The notes: generated by a model not told the origin, from the sequence alone. Shown: positions 1 through 11,654, counted from the stretch's first letter. The stretch is 64,000 bases of DNA from Chinchilla lanigera (GCF_000276665.1 NW_004955447.1:12193024-12257023), one strand, 5' to 3'. Made by a program: numbers and translations.

Positions 1-117
1 ATTTATTTATTTATTTATTTATTTTCTTTTTTTGGTTTTTCTCCGGTACCAGGAACCGAACTCATGACCTTGCGCTTGCCAGGCAGGCTTTTGCCACTGA
101 GCTAAATCCCCAGCCCC
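1..117 (-). mobile_element. ID-type tRNA-derived SINE (minus strand), cut by window edge
   Basis: Read on the minus strand, this begins GGGGCTGGGGATTTAGCTCA and carries an A box (TAGCTCAGTGG-like) and a B box-like GAGTTCGGTTCC. It ends in GGTACCGGAGAAAAACC and an A-rich tail, seen here as the T-rich (ATTT)n start of the window. The body has the layout of rodent ID elements, which derive from tRNA-Ala and are transcribed by RNA polymerase III. Its downstream end continues outside the window, so the second target-site duplication cannot be checked. Confidence 0.85.
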
Positions 118-2730
118 ATGAGCTTTGTGTTTTAAAACACTAATCTATAACATAGCATTTAAAATTATCTTATACTTAGCAAATGGTAGATATTTCTTCA
201 TCTTTAAAGTCATCAATTATAATTGGATTTCCAAAGTCAATTATTTGGTTAAAACCTCTTCAAATTTTTTTTGTTTTTTGGTTTTTTTTTTGCTAATAAA
301 CCTGTGACACCAGAATCTATAAATATTACTAGGCTATATTATTTTTATCTCTGGTTAGATTTTTAAAACTTCCATTGGAACATTATCACAAACATAGAAA
401 GAATTATAGGAATTCTATAATACTTTAAGACTGTTTTGCTCCTCTTCTCCCAAATTCAAATGCTGTGGTTGTATTTTATTACAATTACTTTTTTCTATAA
501 AGGTAGATAAGAGTGAGATTATAATGTTATATTTATTTATTTCTAAATATTTCAGTGTGCATTTTTAAGAAACAAAGGCATCCCCTTTTATGATCAAAGT
601 AAAATGATGAAAATTAGGATATTAACAAATATGACAAATGACATCTGAAATGACATCTTTTCAATTTTCATTTGTTTTGAAGTTTACAAGATTTCTCTAA
701 AAGTTTTTGAGGAATAAATGGAAGGATGTACTCCTCTAAAATTTTTTTGTGATAAATATTCTAATTTACAGAAATTAATATGCAACTGGACTGAGATATA
801 CCATTACCTCACATAGCTACTATTGGCAACTTTTAAACTAATGCACAGATTTACATTATATTCCTTTCATATTTTCTCAGTTTGAATCCTTAATCAAGTC
901 CAACTTATGTTAGCAAGGTTAGAAAAAATAAGAAAACAGGAAAATCAATTCTTTTCTAATGACGAATATTTTATTTTCAATGAATTTTAGCCTCCAATAT
1001 TTAATCACTACTAAGTTGATGAAGTAGTATTATGTCAAAGCATTTCAAAATTATTTTAAAGCAGACTTTATTATTGTTTGAGAGTTTGAAATCTAAACAA
1101 ATTTCTTATTCTTTATAGTCTATAAGTAACCAACCAAAAAATGTGTATATCAAAAGAAATATGAAATATATTTTAGTATGTAAATAGATGTATGACTTTA
1201 AGCAAAACAGAAATACAATGAAATAATTTTAGCATGTAAGTCAATATAACAAAATATTTTTTACAGTAGATAATGTGACATTTTTATTATAATTTCATTG
1301 TATCAATGAGGTATATATTATGACCTATCATGTTATCACTCCATCCTGGAGGCTTTAATTAATCCATTTTCCATAAACTGAATTATTTTATTTTTTATAA
1401 TAGCCTTCATTTTCATACCCTTTCTCTAGTCTCAAGAGTCTTTTGCTGCATGCAAACGTAACTTGGGAAGCAAGAATCTCAGAGTTATTCTATTCTATGT
1501 GTATAATTAATTGGTAAGCTAAGTTATGAATAAAATGGTTTAACAATTAAAGTAGTTCAATTAGTTGCATCTGTATTAAGAATATTCAGTAATATCAAAT
1601 GAAAGTAAGGATGCATTTAAACAAAAAAGTACAGGGGTTAGTGAGTGAATAACAGAGATATCATGTGAAAGGATTTATTGCTTCATAAACCAGTTAAATT
1701 AAGAAGTATCACATAATATATTTGATGTGTATTTTTACAGCCTTAAGCTCTTTATTCTTTCTTAGGGATTTGCTTTGCAGTGCAGGCTTGAACTAATTCC
1801 AAGTGTTGATTCCTACAATCTTTATTCTTAAATTAATAGGAGAATAAACTAAAGTGGTAATATTTACAATCTATAATTACAGTAAAGCTTTTTATAAAAA
1901 TTTTATATGAAAATATATACAAAAGAAAAGGTGAAACATATAATAATCTGTTTAGTAAACTAATTGTAATTGGGTATGAATCCTACAATAAATGTTTATT
2001 GGAATATTTTTTTCCTTTTGAAACTAGAATCTATAATATCCACAAAATTTTCAAAATGCTTAGTTGTTTCAGTACAGTAACACATGTATTCTTTCATTTA
2101 AGAATCCATTTAGTGAGATATTGAAAAATTATTTTAAATTTATGATATTTAGCTATCGCAGAAAAACCTTTTAGCTACACTCTAGAACTTCAGCTAAATG
2201 AGAATTTTGTATGGGTTCTTACAATCTTTGAAATGATCCATATTTGTATATGATATACAAAAGGTGACTATTAAAAGTTTTTCTCATATGCCTTAAAAAT
2301 CACAAAATATTTAATTTTACAGTTTACAGTGATATAATAATATTAAACCCTTTAATTCACTATGATGTTTTAGAAATGTTTTGTCCAAAACAGAGGGCAG
2401 TATTGTACATGTTTCACAAAACCTATCAAAGGCTTCTGATTTTATAATGAAGCTCTCTTCAGGAAGTGTATTATAGCAGCAGAAGCACAGAGATTATTTT
2501 AATGATATTAAGTAATGTTTTTCTTTTTCTCTTACTTGTTTTCTTTCCCATTTTCCTTTCATGCTGTTGCTCTCCATCAAACATAGACACTCACAGGCTA
2601 GGCAAATGTTCTAAAACCCAGATACATCGCAATCCGACATTAGGTAATTTTGCTCTTTTTTTTTTCACTATGCCCAATTTAAGTATCCTAACTATACACA
2701 AATTATAGTAATAATGGAAAATAATTTTTT
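118..2730. other. AT-rich stretch with no recognised feature
   Basis: About 2.6 kb of AT-rich sequence with scattered short open frames under about 80 codons. None has a recognisable motif or plausible exon structure. I see no repeat family I can name and nothing that looks like a gene. Confidence 0.5.
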
Positions 2731-3300
2731 GCCAGACACAATGGTACATAACTCTTATTCTAGCAATAAAAGAGGCTGAGGCAGGATAAATAAGTTAGTC
2801 AGTGTTGGGGACCACTACGAAGTGGCTCTGAGCTGTATTTAATATTAACCAATTGGCTTTCCGTGTTTATTTACGAGTTGTCTGAAGCTTAGGCACCTTG
2901 TCTGCCACTGCAGTTAACTACAAGGAGACTGCACGTGCAAGCCTCTCACTCCTGCTGAGAAGACCTTCAGGGGAAATAACATAGTTCTCCTAAATTAACC
3001 TAATGTATTGCTTGAAAAAGTCCTGCCCAGATTCCCGCCTTTTCTTGAGTGTCCTCCTCCTTTGTTTGTAAACCAAATAAATATGGGCTACCCAGAGAAG
3101 TCTTTGGCTAAACTCAAAGAATATCAAACCTGTAGAAGAGTTAGTTCCTCCTGGAGCCCTGAAATCATTTCTGTTTCCTCATTTGTTTAAGCCTTCGTAG
3201 TCCACTGGCTTGGGAGATTGCGGGCCTGATCAGCCTGTAATAACTCAATGTTATTTAACCCAATTTTCATTAAGTCAGACCCAGTTTCAAAATAAAATAT
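2731..3300 (+). mobile_element. B1-like (7SL-derived) SINE interrupted by an LTR-like insertion
   Basis: The left part (2731-2802) contains GCCAGACACAATGGTACATA and AGGCTGAGGCAGGA, which match the left end of a B1/Alu-type element. The right part (about 3213-3300) contains GGGAGATTGCGGGCCTGATC and, further on, GTCAGACCCAGTTTCAAAAT. These match the later B1 segments (GGATTGC..AGGCCAGCCTG, then GAGACCCTGTCTCAAAA). The two parts are in the same orientation and consecutive order but are separated by the LTR-like block. Divergence is high, so this is an old copy. B1 elements have no coding capacity. Confidence 0.55.
2803..3204 (+). mobile_element. LTR-like insertion (possible solo LTR of an endogenous retrovirus)
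   Basis: The block runs from TGTTGGGGACCACTACGAAG to CTTCGTAGTCCA. It therefore has TG...CA termini with an inverted CTACGAAG/CTTCGTAG pair at the ends, and a polyadenylation signal AATAAA at 3076-3081. It is about 402 bp, within the usual size range of a solo LTR. It is more GC-rich than its flanks and sits inside a B1-like SINE, so it arrived later. I could not find a clean target-site duplication, and the right terminus is degraded or misplaced. No internal retroviral gene is present. The class, perhaps ERVK-like from the TGTTGGGG start, is a guess. Confidence 0.5.
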
Positions 3301-3400
3301 GGAATAGATTGAGGAGATAGATCTCAAGTTTTCACAAAATTAATACCTTAAATAAGAGCATATCCTTTCTTTTCTTCACTTCAATGATATGGAAAATTTT

Positions 3401-3497
3401 GGGTTTTTTGTTTGTTTTTCTTCCAGTACCAAGAATCAAACTCACAACCTTGTGCTTGCCAGTAGGCACTTTGCCACTGAGCTAAATCCCCAGCCTC
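3401..3497 (-). mobile_element. ID-type SINE, minus strand
   Basis: This diverged copy of the same SINE on the minus strand shows TTGCCACTGAGCTAAATCCC near its right end and a CCAGTACC tail motif. It is bounded by near-identical duplications, ATATGGAAAATTTT to the left and ATATAGAAAATTTT to the right (one mismatch). This supports insertion by target-primed reverse transcription. Confidence 0.8.
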
Positions 3498-3605
3498 AAT
3501 ATAGAAAATTTTGAGATGATATAAACAAGAAGATCAGAAAGAAAGAGAATAAAAAGAAAGATTTTCATTATCTCTGTGTTTTCTTTAGATCCAAAAACCT
3601 TTTGA

Positions 3606-3690
3606 GGGGCTGGGGATTTAGCTCAGCGGCAAAAGCGCCTGCCTGGCAAGTGCAAGGTCATGAGTTTGGTTCCCGGTACCGGAGAAAAAC

Positions 3691-3719
<29 letters not shown>
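3606..3719 (+). mobile_element. ID-type SINE, plus strand, full length
   Basis: A complete copy: GGGGCTGGGGATTTAGCTCA start, polymerase III A box and B box, GGTACCGGAGAAAAAC module and a long uninterrupted A tail. The target-site duplication AAAAACCTTTTGA is exact at 3593-3605 and 3715-3727. The perfect duplication and long pure tail suggest a young insertion. This is a good reference copy for the family. Confidence 0.9.
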
Positions 3720-3724
<5 letters not shown>

Positions 3725-3727
3725 TGA

Positions 3728-4244
3728 ATTTATGAAATAGTAATGGTTTTATTTTGGTTGTTAATTGTATACCTCGTCTTAATTAAATTGTTGAAAAATT
3801 TGTAAAGTGATATTATTTTCCTTTTTGTTTAATGATTTGGAAGGTTTTAAAAACTTGTAAATCCAACAGTTTTCTCTGGTAATACTCTTAAGAAACATAT
3901 GCTTTAATAGATTAAAAATGAAACTTCAAGAAAATATCAAAATATAACCTCATTCTATTGAAGAATTAAAATTTTGTAGCACTTCTTTTCAGTTAAAAAT
4001 GTACTTGTATATCTCAAAATCATGACACACATTGAGTAAAGTCCAGTTTTATGTTCCTCTACTGCCAACTATTCCTCTAGTTTGCATAATCAAAACACAT
4101 TAGTAGTGAAGAACTCTTTGGAATTTTGAAGAAACTGGACAACCAATTATTTTAGCCCCCTGTCAACATTCTAATGCCTAAAACTATTGTTAAAAACTCT
4201 TTTCTTTTTTTTTTTTTTCTTTTCGTTATTCATCTTTTGGAAAG
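3728..4244. other. AT-rich stretch, nothing recognised
   Basis: AT-rich sequence between SINE copies, ending in a T-rich run near 4201-4220. I see no gene or further identifiable repeat. Confidence 0.45.
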
Positions 4245-4315
4245 TGGGTTTCTGAGAATTCAAATCAGACCTTGAACATGCAATCAATAAGCACATATTG
4301 TACAGCTCTACCTCC
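4245..4315 (-). mobile_element. Old, diverged ID-like SINE fragment
   Basis: On the plus strand this reads CTGAGAATTCAAATCAGACC, CTTGAACATGC and GTACAGCTCTACCTCC. It follows the order of a reverse-complemented ID element (CTGGGAATTGAAC..., CCTTG..ATGC, GAGCTACATCC). The T-rich run upstream would be its A tail. It is too diverged to show a target-site duplication. Confidence 0.4.
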
Positions 4316-7300
4316 TTTAAAAATAATAGTACATAGTGTAAGAAGAAAATGAATAATATTTAGATCAAATATAACCAAGAAATTGTAACATTATAATTAA
4401 AGAGGATTGTCAAATTTCATTGGCTAAGGAATAAAACCAAACCAAATTGTTCCCTTTAGCATAGCTCTTCCTTGCCTGAATATTTATGATTTTACATTTA
4501 AATAAAATTTTAAAAAAATAATAGCAATCTAAAATTATTTGACAAATGCAGTTGTCCATAGTCTTTCATGTAGCTGAGCTCTGCTTTACATTTTAATACC
4601 TTATTTCCCCATACCTGGTTTCTCATGGGAAAATAGACTACGAATTTAATTTTATTTTAAGTTGCAAATGAGAAGCAAGAATTTTCACTTGAGAAAAAAA
4701 GAGGAATCCCATTGTGATATCCAGATAGTGTACCTGGGCACCACCCCATATAACAGGCACTTTCTTTTTATTTTAAAGAGCATAATAATAAGGAGAAGAA
4801 CAATGGCAAATTACCATCAACATAGACAAAAGCAAAGCAAAAACAATACAAATGATACGTAGTTTCAGAACAAAATGATAAGAATTAACAGTGGTTGTTG
4901 TACTACATATTGTTATCTTCAGCAAAGTTGTTCAGATTACCCGATGTAAGAATGCAAGATTGATTAAACCATTAAAGAGAATTTAAAAAATTATTATCTC
5001 TATGATCTGTTGGCTAGCAATATGAGTTTTTGAGTTGTACGCCTTCAGTATAAGAATCTGACATGATCTCATAATTTTGTTTGCATTTTGATGTAGTTGA
5101 TTCAGGGATGATATCTGTCTCCTACTGTGCATTTGGAAAAGAATGGAAATAGCCTACATCAGATGTTTGAATTTTAACTGCTTGCTAAGAAAATGTGGGC
5201 AGGGTTAAAAACTGTCATAAGTATATGACGATAATAAGTAGAGCATCTCCATGGAACCATAATATTTGAAAAGTTTTTATACCAGGTAGTAATAATGGGG
5301 AAGGTTGTGAAGCTGTTATATGGGCTAGAAGTAATGAGGAAGTTTGAAATTATCAGGAAGATTGGAAATTCTATATGAATGCTAGATGCAATGTGATATG
5401 CAACTGCCTAGAAGGAAAATAAAAGAAAGTTGAAGAGCCGTGATTTGATTGAAAATAGGTTTTTTCTTCCTCTGCAATCTGAAGACATGAAATGGCGTGC
5501 TGGACGATAAAATTTTACAAATAACTATTTCTTAGAAATTGCATGTTAAGGAATAATGGCTGTGCTGAGAAAAGGTTTCTATTTTCTGAATTGTAAACAG
5601 AAACAACGTGTTCTGAAGTCTGTGTCAAAGGTTCCTCTTAGACACTGTCAGTCAGATGATGACTTGAGAATTTTCCATTTAGGAAGCTGCCTCTAATGGA
5701 CTCTGAGAATATTACAATATTTTTAAAGAAAATAACCTCTTGGTTTCCTGGTACCTAAAGCTGGAAGGAATACATTATCTTTAGCAACAGTAGTAGAAAA
5801 TAAAAATGCAATGTGAACTGAGATGTAACTAACCCAGGGCATTTTGTACAGTGATCTTGGAGCTCTCTGTGGTCCTGCACCTGCCACAGACCAGTGTCAC
5901 GCCTGGGTTTAGAGTCAGCGAATCCGAGGAGCAAACCGCTAAGAATCATGAGGCCAATCTTTTCCTATTACTAAAAGTAATGAGTTACTTACCATTTAGC
6001 GAGACTTTGATCTGGAATACTTCTAAATTTTTGCAATACTAGAAATGTACACTCCAGTAAATCAGTGTCCATCAGCCACAGAAGTACTCTGAGGCCTTGA
6101 GGAGGTTACTTTTCCAAACACGAGAAAGCCTACCAGGCCTTTATAGGTTTGCCCGTGACTCCTACCTTAGATAATATCATGAAAGAACAAAATTCCTTAT
6201 GATCTTGGAGTCTGAAGAGAAATATATGTTGGAAATATATACATTTATATATATATATATATTCATTTGTTTTATACAACATTTACTTATCCAAAAATAT
6301 GAACCTACAAAGAATTTGCATTTATTAGTGATAAATATTAAATGAAATATTAAATAAAACTCTTTCTGGGGGATACATGGAGGAAAATGTTTTTTCTCTA
6401 CTCTTGTTCAAGAAAACATACTTTCATAAACCAATGCTGATTTCATGGAAAAACTTCATGAACAGGCAAATAACACTGGAATTTTAATTTATGAGATTGA
6501 CTTAGACCTTCAACTTGAAGTAAGTTTACTGCTGCGTTCAATTTTATCTCATAAACCCTGCATATTCTTTTTATACTATGATATATCATTAATTTTAACT
6601 AAGAAAGTTAATTGTTTCTGTTTGTGAGTGTATCTCTCTGATGCAGTAATGTCACAAGTGGGATTTGATGTGCTCAAGACACACACATAATTTTAACAGC
6701 TAAGTCTTCCCCCATTTGCTCCCTAAATTCTGGATTAAAATGTCACACAGGAGAACATAATTTAAAGCTCTTTTTAACATTATTTACTTTTGCCTGGACA
6801 GAACATTTCTGTGAATGTGAGGTGAGCCATTTGGAAATCATATGGCTCTGCAGGTGAAAAGCTCGCTCGTGATCCAGATAACGAAGAGTCCCACGAGAAA
6901 ACAAAAATAGAAAACAATTTCCTTGCTCATTATTGCTTAGAAACCCTGTATTTACACTGCATTTATATTTTAGATGAATTGTAACAAGTAGTACAATACC
7001 CTCTTTTCTCTCAGATGATCTTTGTCTCAACCAAGATTGCTTATTGAAAAGTCTTATGAGTGTGGTAAGTTTATTTTGAGTCAGAAATGTTTATCAGGGC
7101 TGTTGTTTCTATAGCCACAGTTTTGATCTACGTGAGTTAAAATAACAGTCTCAGTATCAATTACTATATAAACCACTGAGAAACAAATTCAAGACTGCAG
7201 TTTCAAGAGTGCTAAAAATGAAAGCTACATGCTTGCTGCACCATGTATTGTTATACCCAGAACATTCCAGTCCTTATTTATTTTTAGTGATTTTTAATTT

Positions 7301-7690
7301 TTAAGGCTCAGCATTAAGCATTGGTCTTTCTCTTTACAATTCAAGAATGATTGAGAGTAGAGGTGTTAAATAGTTTTAGAATAGATAGATGAGCATTAGA
7401 GGACATGGTTTACATTTATGTCCAGAGTACATTTCCAAATACTTCAGTGCAACTTAAAAATTACCTCAAATTTCAGACCTGTCCCTTTCAAGTAGGGGGG
7501 ATGTCATTTATTATGTTTATAAGGAAGACCTGTGAAAAATTCTACATGCCCTACTACACCCTAGAATAGAAAGTATTAGTTTATGTAAACAATATAGGGA
7601 CTCCGTCACTGTTTTTTGTAGGGCAGCAGCAAATTGGATTCATAAGAAAAATCCCTATATTCATTCATTTTATTTTCTAGTGATGGAATG
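4316..7690. other. AT-rich stretch, only a short (TA)n tract recognised
   Basis: About 3.4 kb without a supported gene. A short TA dinucleotide tract lies at about 6246-6262. Open frames here (for example 5851-6042 and 6743-7030) lack known motifs, splice context or codon bias and are most likely chance. The slightly GC-richer piece around 5840-5960 is unexplained. Confidence 0.45.
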
Positions 7691-7699
7691 AGACACTAG

Positions 7700-8320
7700 A
7701 GAAGTAAAATAAATAATTCAAGGCTGGCAAGGGGCAAGGGGAAAACAAAATGAAATTTGGTGAAGGGGGCATGTATCCTCCAAGGATGGTGTGAAGTTTT
7801 TGCTGCAATGGATGTAGAAACTGTTCTACAGAAAATTCTTGAGTTAAAGTGTACACAGAAGTGAGAAGCTAAGGGTATCCCAAATGCTCTGAAGAAAACA
7901 GAAGCATGCTTCCAAAATTAGGAGGAGGCTTGTATGGATGGAATAATGTCAAATAACAAAGTACTACTTTAAAGTGAGGTCAGAAAAACTACAAACAAAG
8001 TCATGCAGGGCCTTAGAGGATAAAACAAATTTGAATTTTCTCTAAATAAGAATGGAAACAACTAGCGTTGTGGGCAAGGAAAGTGGTTGACATTTTAATG
8101 AAATCCATATGACTGCTAGTCTCACAATACACCCAAGAAACACAGGATGAATGAAGAAAGACAATTAGCAGCCCACTGAAAAATTTATAAGAGATATATT
8201 GGTAGCTTTTATCAGAGAAGTAGCTATAGAAATGGCAAAAAATGGACATATTATTCCGATGGCACGAACTGAAGGACACTGCTATTGAGAATAAATGAGA
8301 AACTGAGTGCAATAGCAATT
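7700..8320 (+). repeat. Ancient dispersed repeat, family not named
   Basis: The order of short motifs (GAGGTCAGAAAAACTAC, GTCATGCAGGGCCTTAGAGG, AATTTTCTCTAAATAAGAA, then AGCAGCCCACTG and ATATATTGGTAGC) resembles a common, very old mammalian repeat whose consensus reads like GTCATGCAGGGCCTT followed by TTTGGATTTTATTCT. I recall the pattern but not its name with certainty. A related stretch lies at about 62.8-63.6 kb. The open frame on the minus strand at 8013-8318 is incidental. Confidence 0.35.
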
Positions 8321-8559
8321 TTTTAACTGAAAGAGGGAGCTACTACAGGAAGAAGGGTGCTTCAGAGTTGGTGAAAGGTTCCTGGAAGATAAGAGGACTT
8401 TATATTTAGAAGTCTGATGCACACTCATGGAAAAGTTTACTAGCCAGGCAAGTAAGTCATATCGGCAAAGACTGGCTGTGCTGATGTGCTGTTAAATGAT
8501 ATAACGCAAGAAATCAGTGTATAGATAAAGATCATAAAGTTGTAGGTGTTAATACAGTG

Positions 8560-8690
8560 TGGAGATTAAAACGTGCCTGCAGAGGAGACTGAGAAAGAAC
8601 AAGGATGCATGCAGAGAGTCCTGGAAGCTCGTTTCAAACGTACTGCGCGAGAGGTTGGCTGTGCTCGGCGCTGCAGCTTCTTCAGGCGAA
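8560..8690. other. Small CpG-containing segment abutting an L1 fragment
   Basis: A locally GC-richer piece with several CpGs (GTACTGCGCGAGAGG, GCTCGGCGCTGCAGC) sits directly left of a minus-strand L1 3' fragment. Overlapping open frames in all three plus frames (8559-8810) reflect GC content more than coding. I do not recognise the sequence. Confidence 0.3.
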
Positions 8691-8691
8691 A

Positions 8692-9145
8692 CCAGACCAG
8701 ACCTTTTCTATCCATTCCTCAGTGGCTGGACATTTGGGTTGCTTCCACGATTTAGCTATTACAAATTGCACTGCTACAAACATGGGTGCACATATATCAC
8801 TGTGATATGATGCTTTTGGTTTTTCTGGAAAATCACCAAAAAGGGAAATAGCTGGGTGGAATGGGACCTCCAGTGCTAGTTTACAGGGGAATCTCCTGAC
8901 TGCTCTCCACAGTGGTTGTACCAGTCTACACTCCCACCAGCAGTGGAGAAGGATTCCTTTTCCCCCACAGCCCCTCCAGTATTCGTTATTGGTTGATTTC
9001 TGGATGGTAGCCATTCTTTCTGGAGTGAGATGCAATCTCAGCGTTGTTTTAATTTGCATTTCTTGAATGACTAATGATGTGGAACATCTTTTCATGTATT
9101 TATTTACCATTGTATTTCTTCATCTGAAAAGTGTGTATTCAATAC
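8692..9145 (-). mobile_element. L1 3'-end fragment, minus strand
   Basis: The plus strand shows the reverse complement of an L1 3' region: ATCCATTCCTCAGTGGCTGG, TTCCACGATTTAGCTATTAC, then CTGACTGCTCTCCACAGTGG, CTCCCACCAGCAGTGGAGAA and GGTAGCCATTCTTTCTGGAG, and finally TTTGCATTTCTTGAATGACT. These segments occur in this order in mammalian L1 3' ends. The 142-codon frame at 8682-9110 (minus) is a by-product of this sequence and not a separate gene. The 5' part of the element is missing. Confidence 0.85.
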
Positions 9146-9167
9146 GTTTTTGTTCTTATACCTTTAA

Positions 9168-9204
9168 AATAATAATAATAATAATAATAACAATAATAAT
9201 ACTA
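9168..9204 (+). repeat. (AAT)n microsatellite
   Basis: Tandem AAT trinucleotides with one interruption (AAC), directly right of the L1 fragment. Confidence 0.85.
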
Positions 9205-9735
9205 AGAATAAACAACCAGACCTGACTACTGACTTCTAAGTTATTATGGGCGTAATACCACGAACAGTAGTGAGAAACTGAGGCACTTATAAAATCATGA
9301 TTTGGGTGAGTTAAAAAAACAAACAGATACAATGTTAATTCTTCAGTCTGAAGACAATCAAAAGCACAGAAATTTACCCTCACAATCCAACTACCATACT
9401 AGTGAAAAGACTGAATAACAAAGATGGGATAAAAGAATAATATTTTTGGACAGGAGAAGAAAGCAAATATGAAAACAGACATACCACTAGAAGATGTAAT
9501 TACTGGATTTGAAAATGGATCAGTACAAAGGATGTAGACTAATTCTCTAGACAGAAGAAAATAAGGATTAAGAACTGAATCAGAGAAAGAAGAAAAGTGG
9601 GACATCATAAAACGTCTACTGTGTGTATAATTCTAATACGAGGTGGGATGAAGTCAGAATGGAATGGAACTACTATGTGAAGAGACAGTTGAAATTTTTC
9701 AAAAAGTAAAAAATGTATCAGTCTGAAAATTGAGT
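9205..9735. other. AT-rich stretch, nothing recognised
   Basis: No feature identified. Short frames on the minus strand (9156-9383, 9399-9608) have no recognisable domain. Confidence 0.45.
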
Positions 9736-9838
9736 CTCTTTTTTTTTTTTTTGGTTTTTCTCCGGTACCAGGAACTGAACTCATGACCTTGCGCTTGCCA
9801 GGCAAGCGCTTTTGCCGCTGAGCTAAACCCCCAGCCCC
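9736..9838 (-). mobile_element. ID-type SINE, minus strand, full length
   Basis: A complete minus-strand copy with T-rich left end, CTCCGGTACCAGGAACTGAA, TTGCCGCTGAGCTAAACCCC and GCCCC at its start. The target-site duplication TGAAAATTGAGT is exact on both sides (about 9724-9735 and 9839-9850). Part of it, with the GT repeat to its right, creates a spurious 105-codon frame. Confidence 0.9.
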
Positions 9839-9882
9839 TGAAAATTGAGTTTCTGAAACCCTGATAGCAGGTATCAGAGAGA

Positions 9883-9883
<1 letters not shown>

Positions 9884-9918
<35 letters not shown>
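9884..9918 (+). repeat. (GT)n microsatellite
   Basis: About 17 uninterrupted GT dinucleotides. Likely length-polymorphic and able to adopt Z-DNA, as is general for such tracts. Confidence 0.95.
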
Positions 9919-9920
<2 letters not shown>

Positions 9921-10849
9921 ATGAGGGGGTGAAGGAATTGATTACATTAAGTCATTTGTTCTCAAAATAAAAATCATACTAAAAGAAAAATGTTAAAAAG
10001 CAAAAACCTTAATCTTGAAAGCTTAATATCTAAGAATTGCATAAAAGCAAAGAGTTTCACATGAAATACACATAATCACACTGTCAAAACACAGGACATA
10101 GGGAAAATCTTGAAAATATCAATCATAGAACTACCTAGCAAATATCCTTGATAGGAATAAAAATTGATTTTGCATTGAAATTATGGAATATAGAAAATGG
10201 AAAGATATATTCATATTGATGGAATACAGAAAATATTTGTGAATCATAAATTCCATCATTTTAATACTAAAATTATTTATTTAAATGAAGGAGAATTTCA
10301 GAGTTATTTGTGAGAATTAGTTATTATTAAACCCTAGATATGGAATTGTTCCAATTAAAAACTAAGGAAAATAGAAAATAATTTGAATAAAAACACAGGT
10401 AAAGGTAACTATTCAAGTGTAAGGATAACTTATTTTTTGTTTGTAACGTTATTTTCTCTAACCTGATATAAAATAGGCAGAATAATAATTAGAAATGTAT
10501 GTTTTTGTGGTTTGCTTCTATATGAAAACAAACGTGCAAAAAAGAGAGTTGGTAATGGACCTGCACAGTAATTAAATTGTAATTCATGTAAACAAGTTTG
10601 TGATAATTACAAGAAACCAAAACCTAGAAGTAAATTTTACAAAGAAAATATAGAACATTAAAATATAACAAATGATAATTCTGTTAAAATAATATGCTAG
10701 AAAAAATCTAATTACCTAAAGGGAAAGTAAAAATATGTGTAGAGAAAAGATATATATAAAAAACCAATTGCAGACATAAATTCTACCCTAGTTGTGGGAA
10801 CGGTTTAAACAATGGAGTTAAGGAGCCCATAAGGATGTCAGCCAAGAAC
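9919..10849. other. AT-rich stretch, possibly degraded L1
   Basis: A-rich on the plus strand. It may be a decayed upstream part of the L1 fragment that follows, but I cannot align it to a specific L1 segment. Confidence 0.3.
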
Positions 10850-11640
10850 AGTGAGTTTGTGCTCCTTCCATGTGTACCAGGAACATTCTCCGCAATATGC
10901 CAGATGCTAGGCCACAAAACTTCATCAATTTTAGGAACATAAATCATAGAAAGGGTTTGTATTACCACAATGACAAAAAATGCAAATACAAAAGAAATTT
11001 TGGAAAATTCACAACAATGTAGAAATTACAGAGCAGAATGATATACATCACAAATGGATTCATGAAGTTACTAGAAAAAAATTATATGAAAACAAAATTA
11101 GAGAATATCAAAATTTGAGTGACACAATGAAACCATCTCTTATAAAGATATTTATAATTGTAAACATTGACACTAAAAAAGTACTTTTAAATTAATTTTA
11201 CCCTTCAAATTTAAATTTTTAAAATACACAAGCTAAATCCAAGAAAATAGAGTTATTTGATCCTAGAATAAAAAAAAATAAAGTAGATAATATAAATAAC
11301 AATAAATAAAATTCTCTTATATTTTGGAAAATACCAAAAGAATTGACCAAATTGTCAAGTCAAAGAATAATAAATGACAGAAGACACAATTTTTAAAACT
11401 CAGGAGTATAAAAAGACAAAATTATTGTAACAGAAGGTATTAGTGGCCATTGAGAAATAAAAAGATACAAAGGAATGACATAAACATTTTAATCCAAACA
11501 AATCAGGTGACCTAAATAAAATGGGCAAATTCTTAGGGAAACACACACTGCCTAAATACCTCAAAATAGATAATATGAGCAGAGTTATCAAAGATGTAGA
11601 GACTGAATATTAATTAAGTAATATTTACCCAAAAGTAATA
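10850..11640 (+). mobile_element. Old L1 ORF2 fragment, plus strand
   Basis: The segment near 10880 reads GGAACATTCTCCGCAATATG followed by CCAGATGCTAGGCCACAAAA. It translates roughly as GTFSAICQMLGHKT, close to the L1 endonuclease signature GTFSKIDHMLGHKTS. Downstream, TTTGGAAAATTCACAACAAT, TGAGTGACACAATGAAA and ATGGGCAAATTCTTAGGGAA match consecutive ORF2 linker segments. Many stops and frameshifts show that it is dead. Boundaries are approximate. Confidence 0.65.
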
Positions 11641-11654
11641 TTGTTAAGGCCAGA

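Noticed and set aside
3606..3680. tRNA-like sequence with A and B boxes
   Set aside because: It is part of a multicopy SINE with A tails and target-site duplications, not a functional tRNA gene; it has no proper cloverleaf with anticodon arm that I could confirm.
8682..9110. 142-codon minus-strand open frame
   Set aside because: It lies within an L1 3' fragment and is explained by that sequence; it has no start context or independent domain.
9605..9922. 105-codon minus-strand frame beginning with a Thr-His repeat
   Set aside because: It starts in the (GT)n microsatellite and runs through an ID-type SINE; no gene is needed to explain it.
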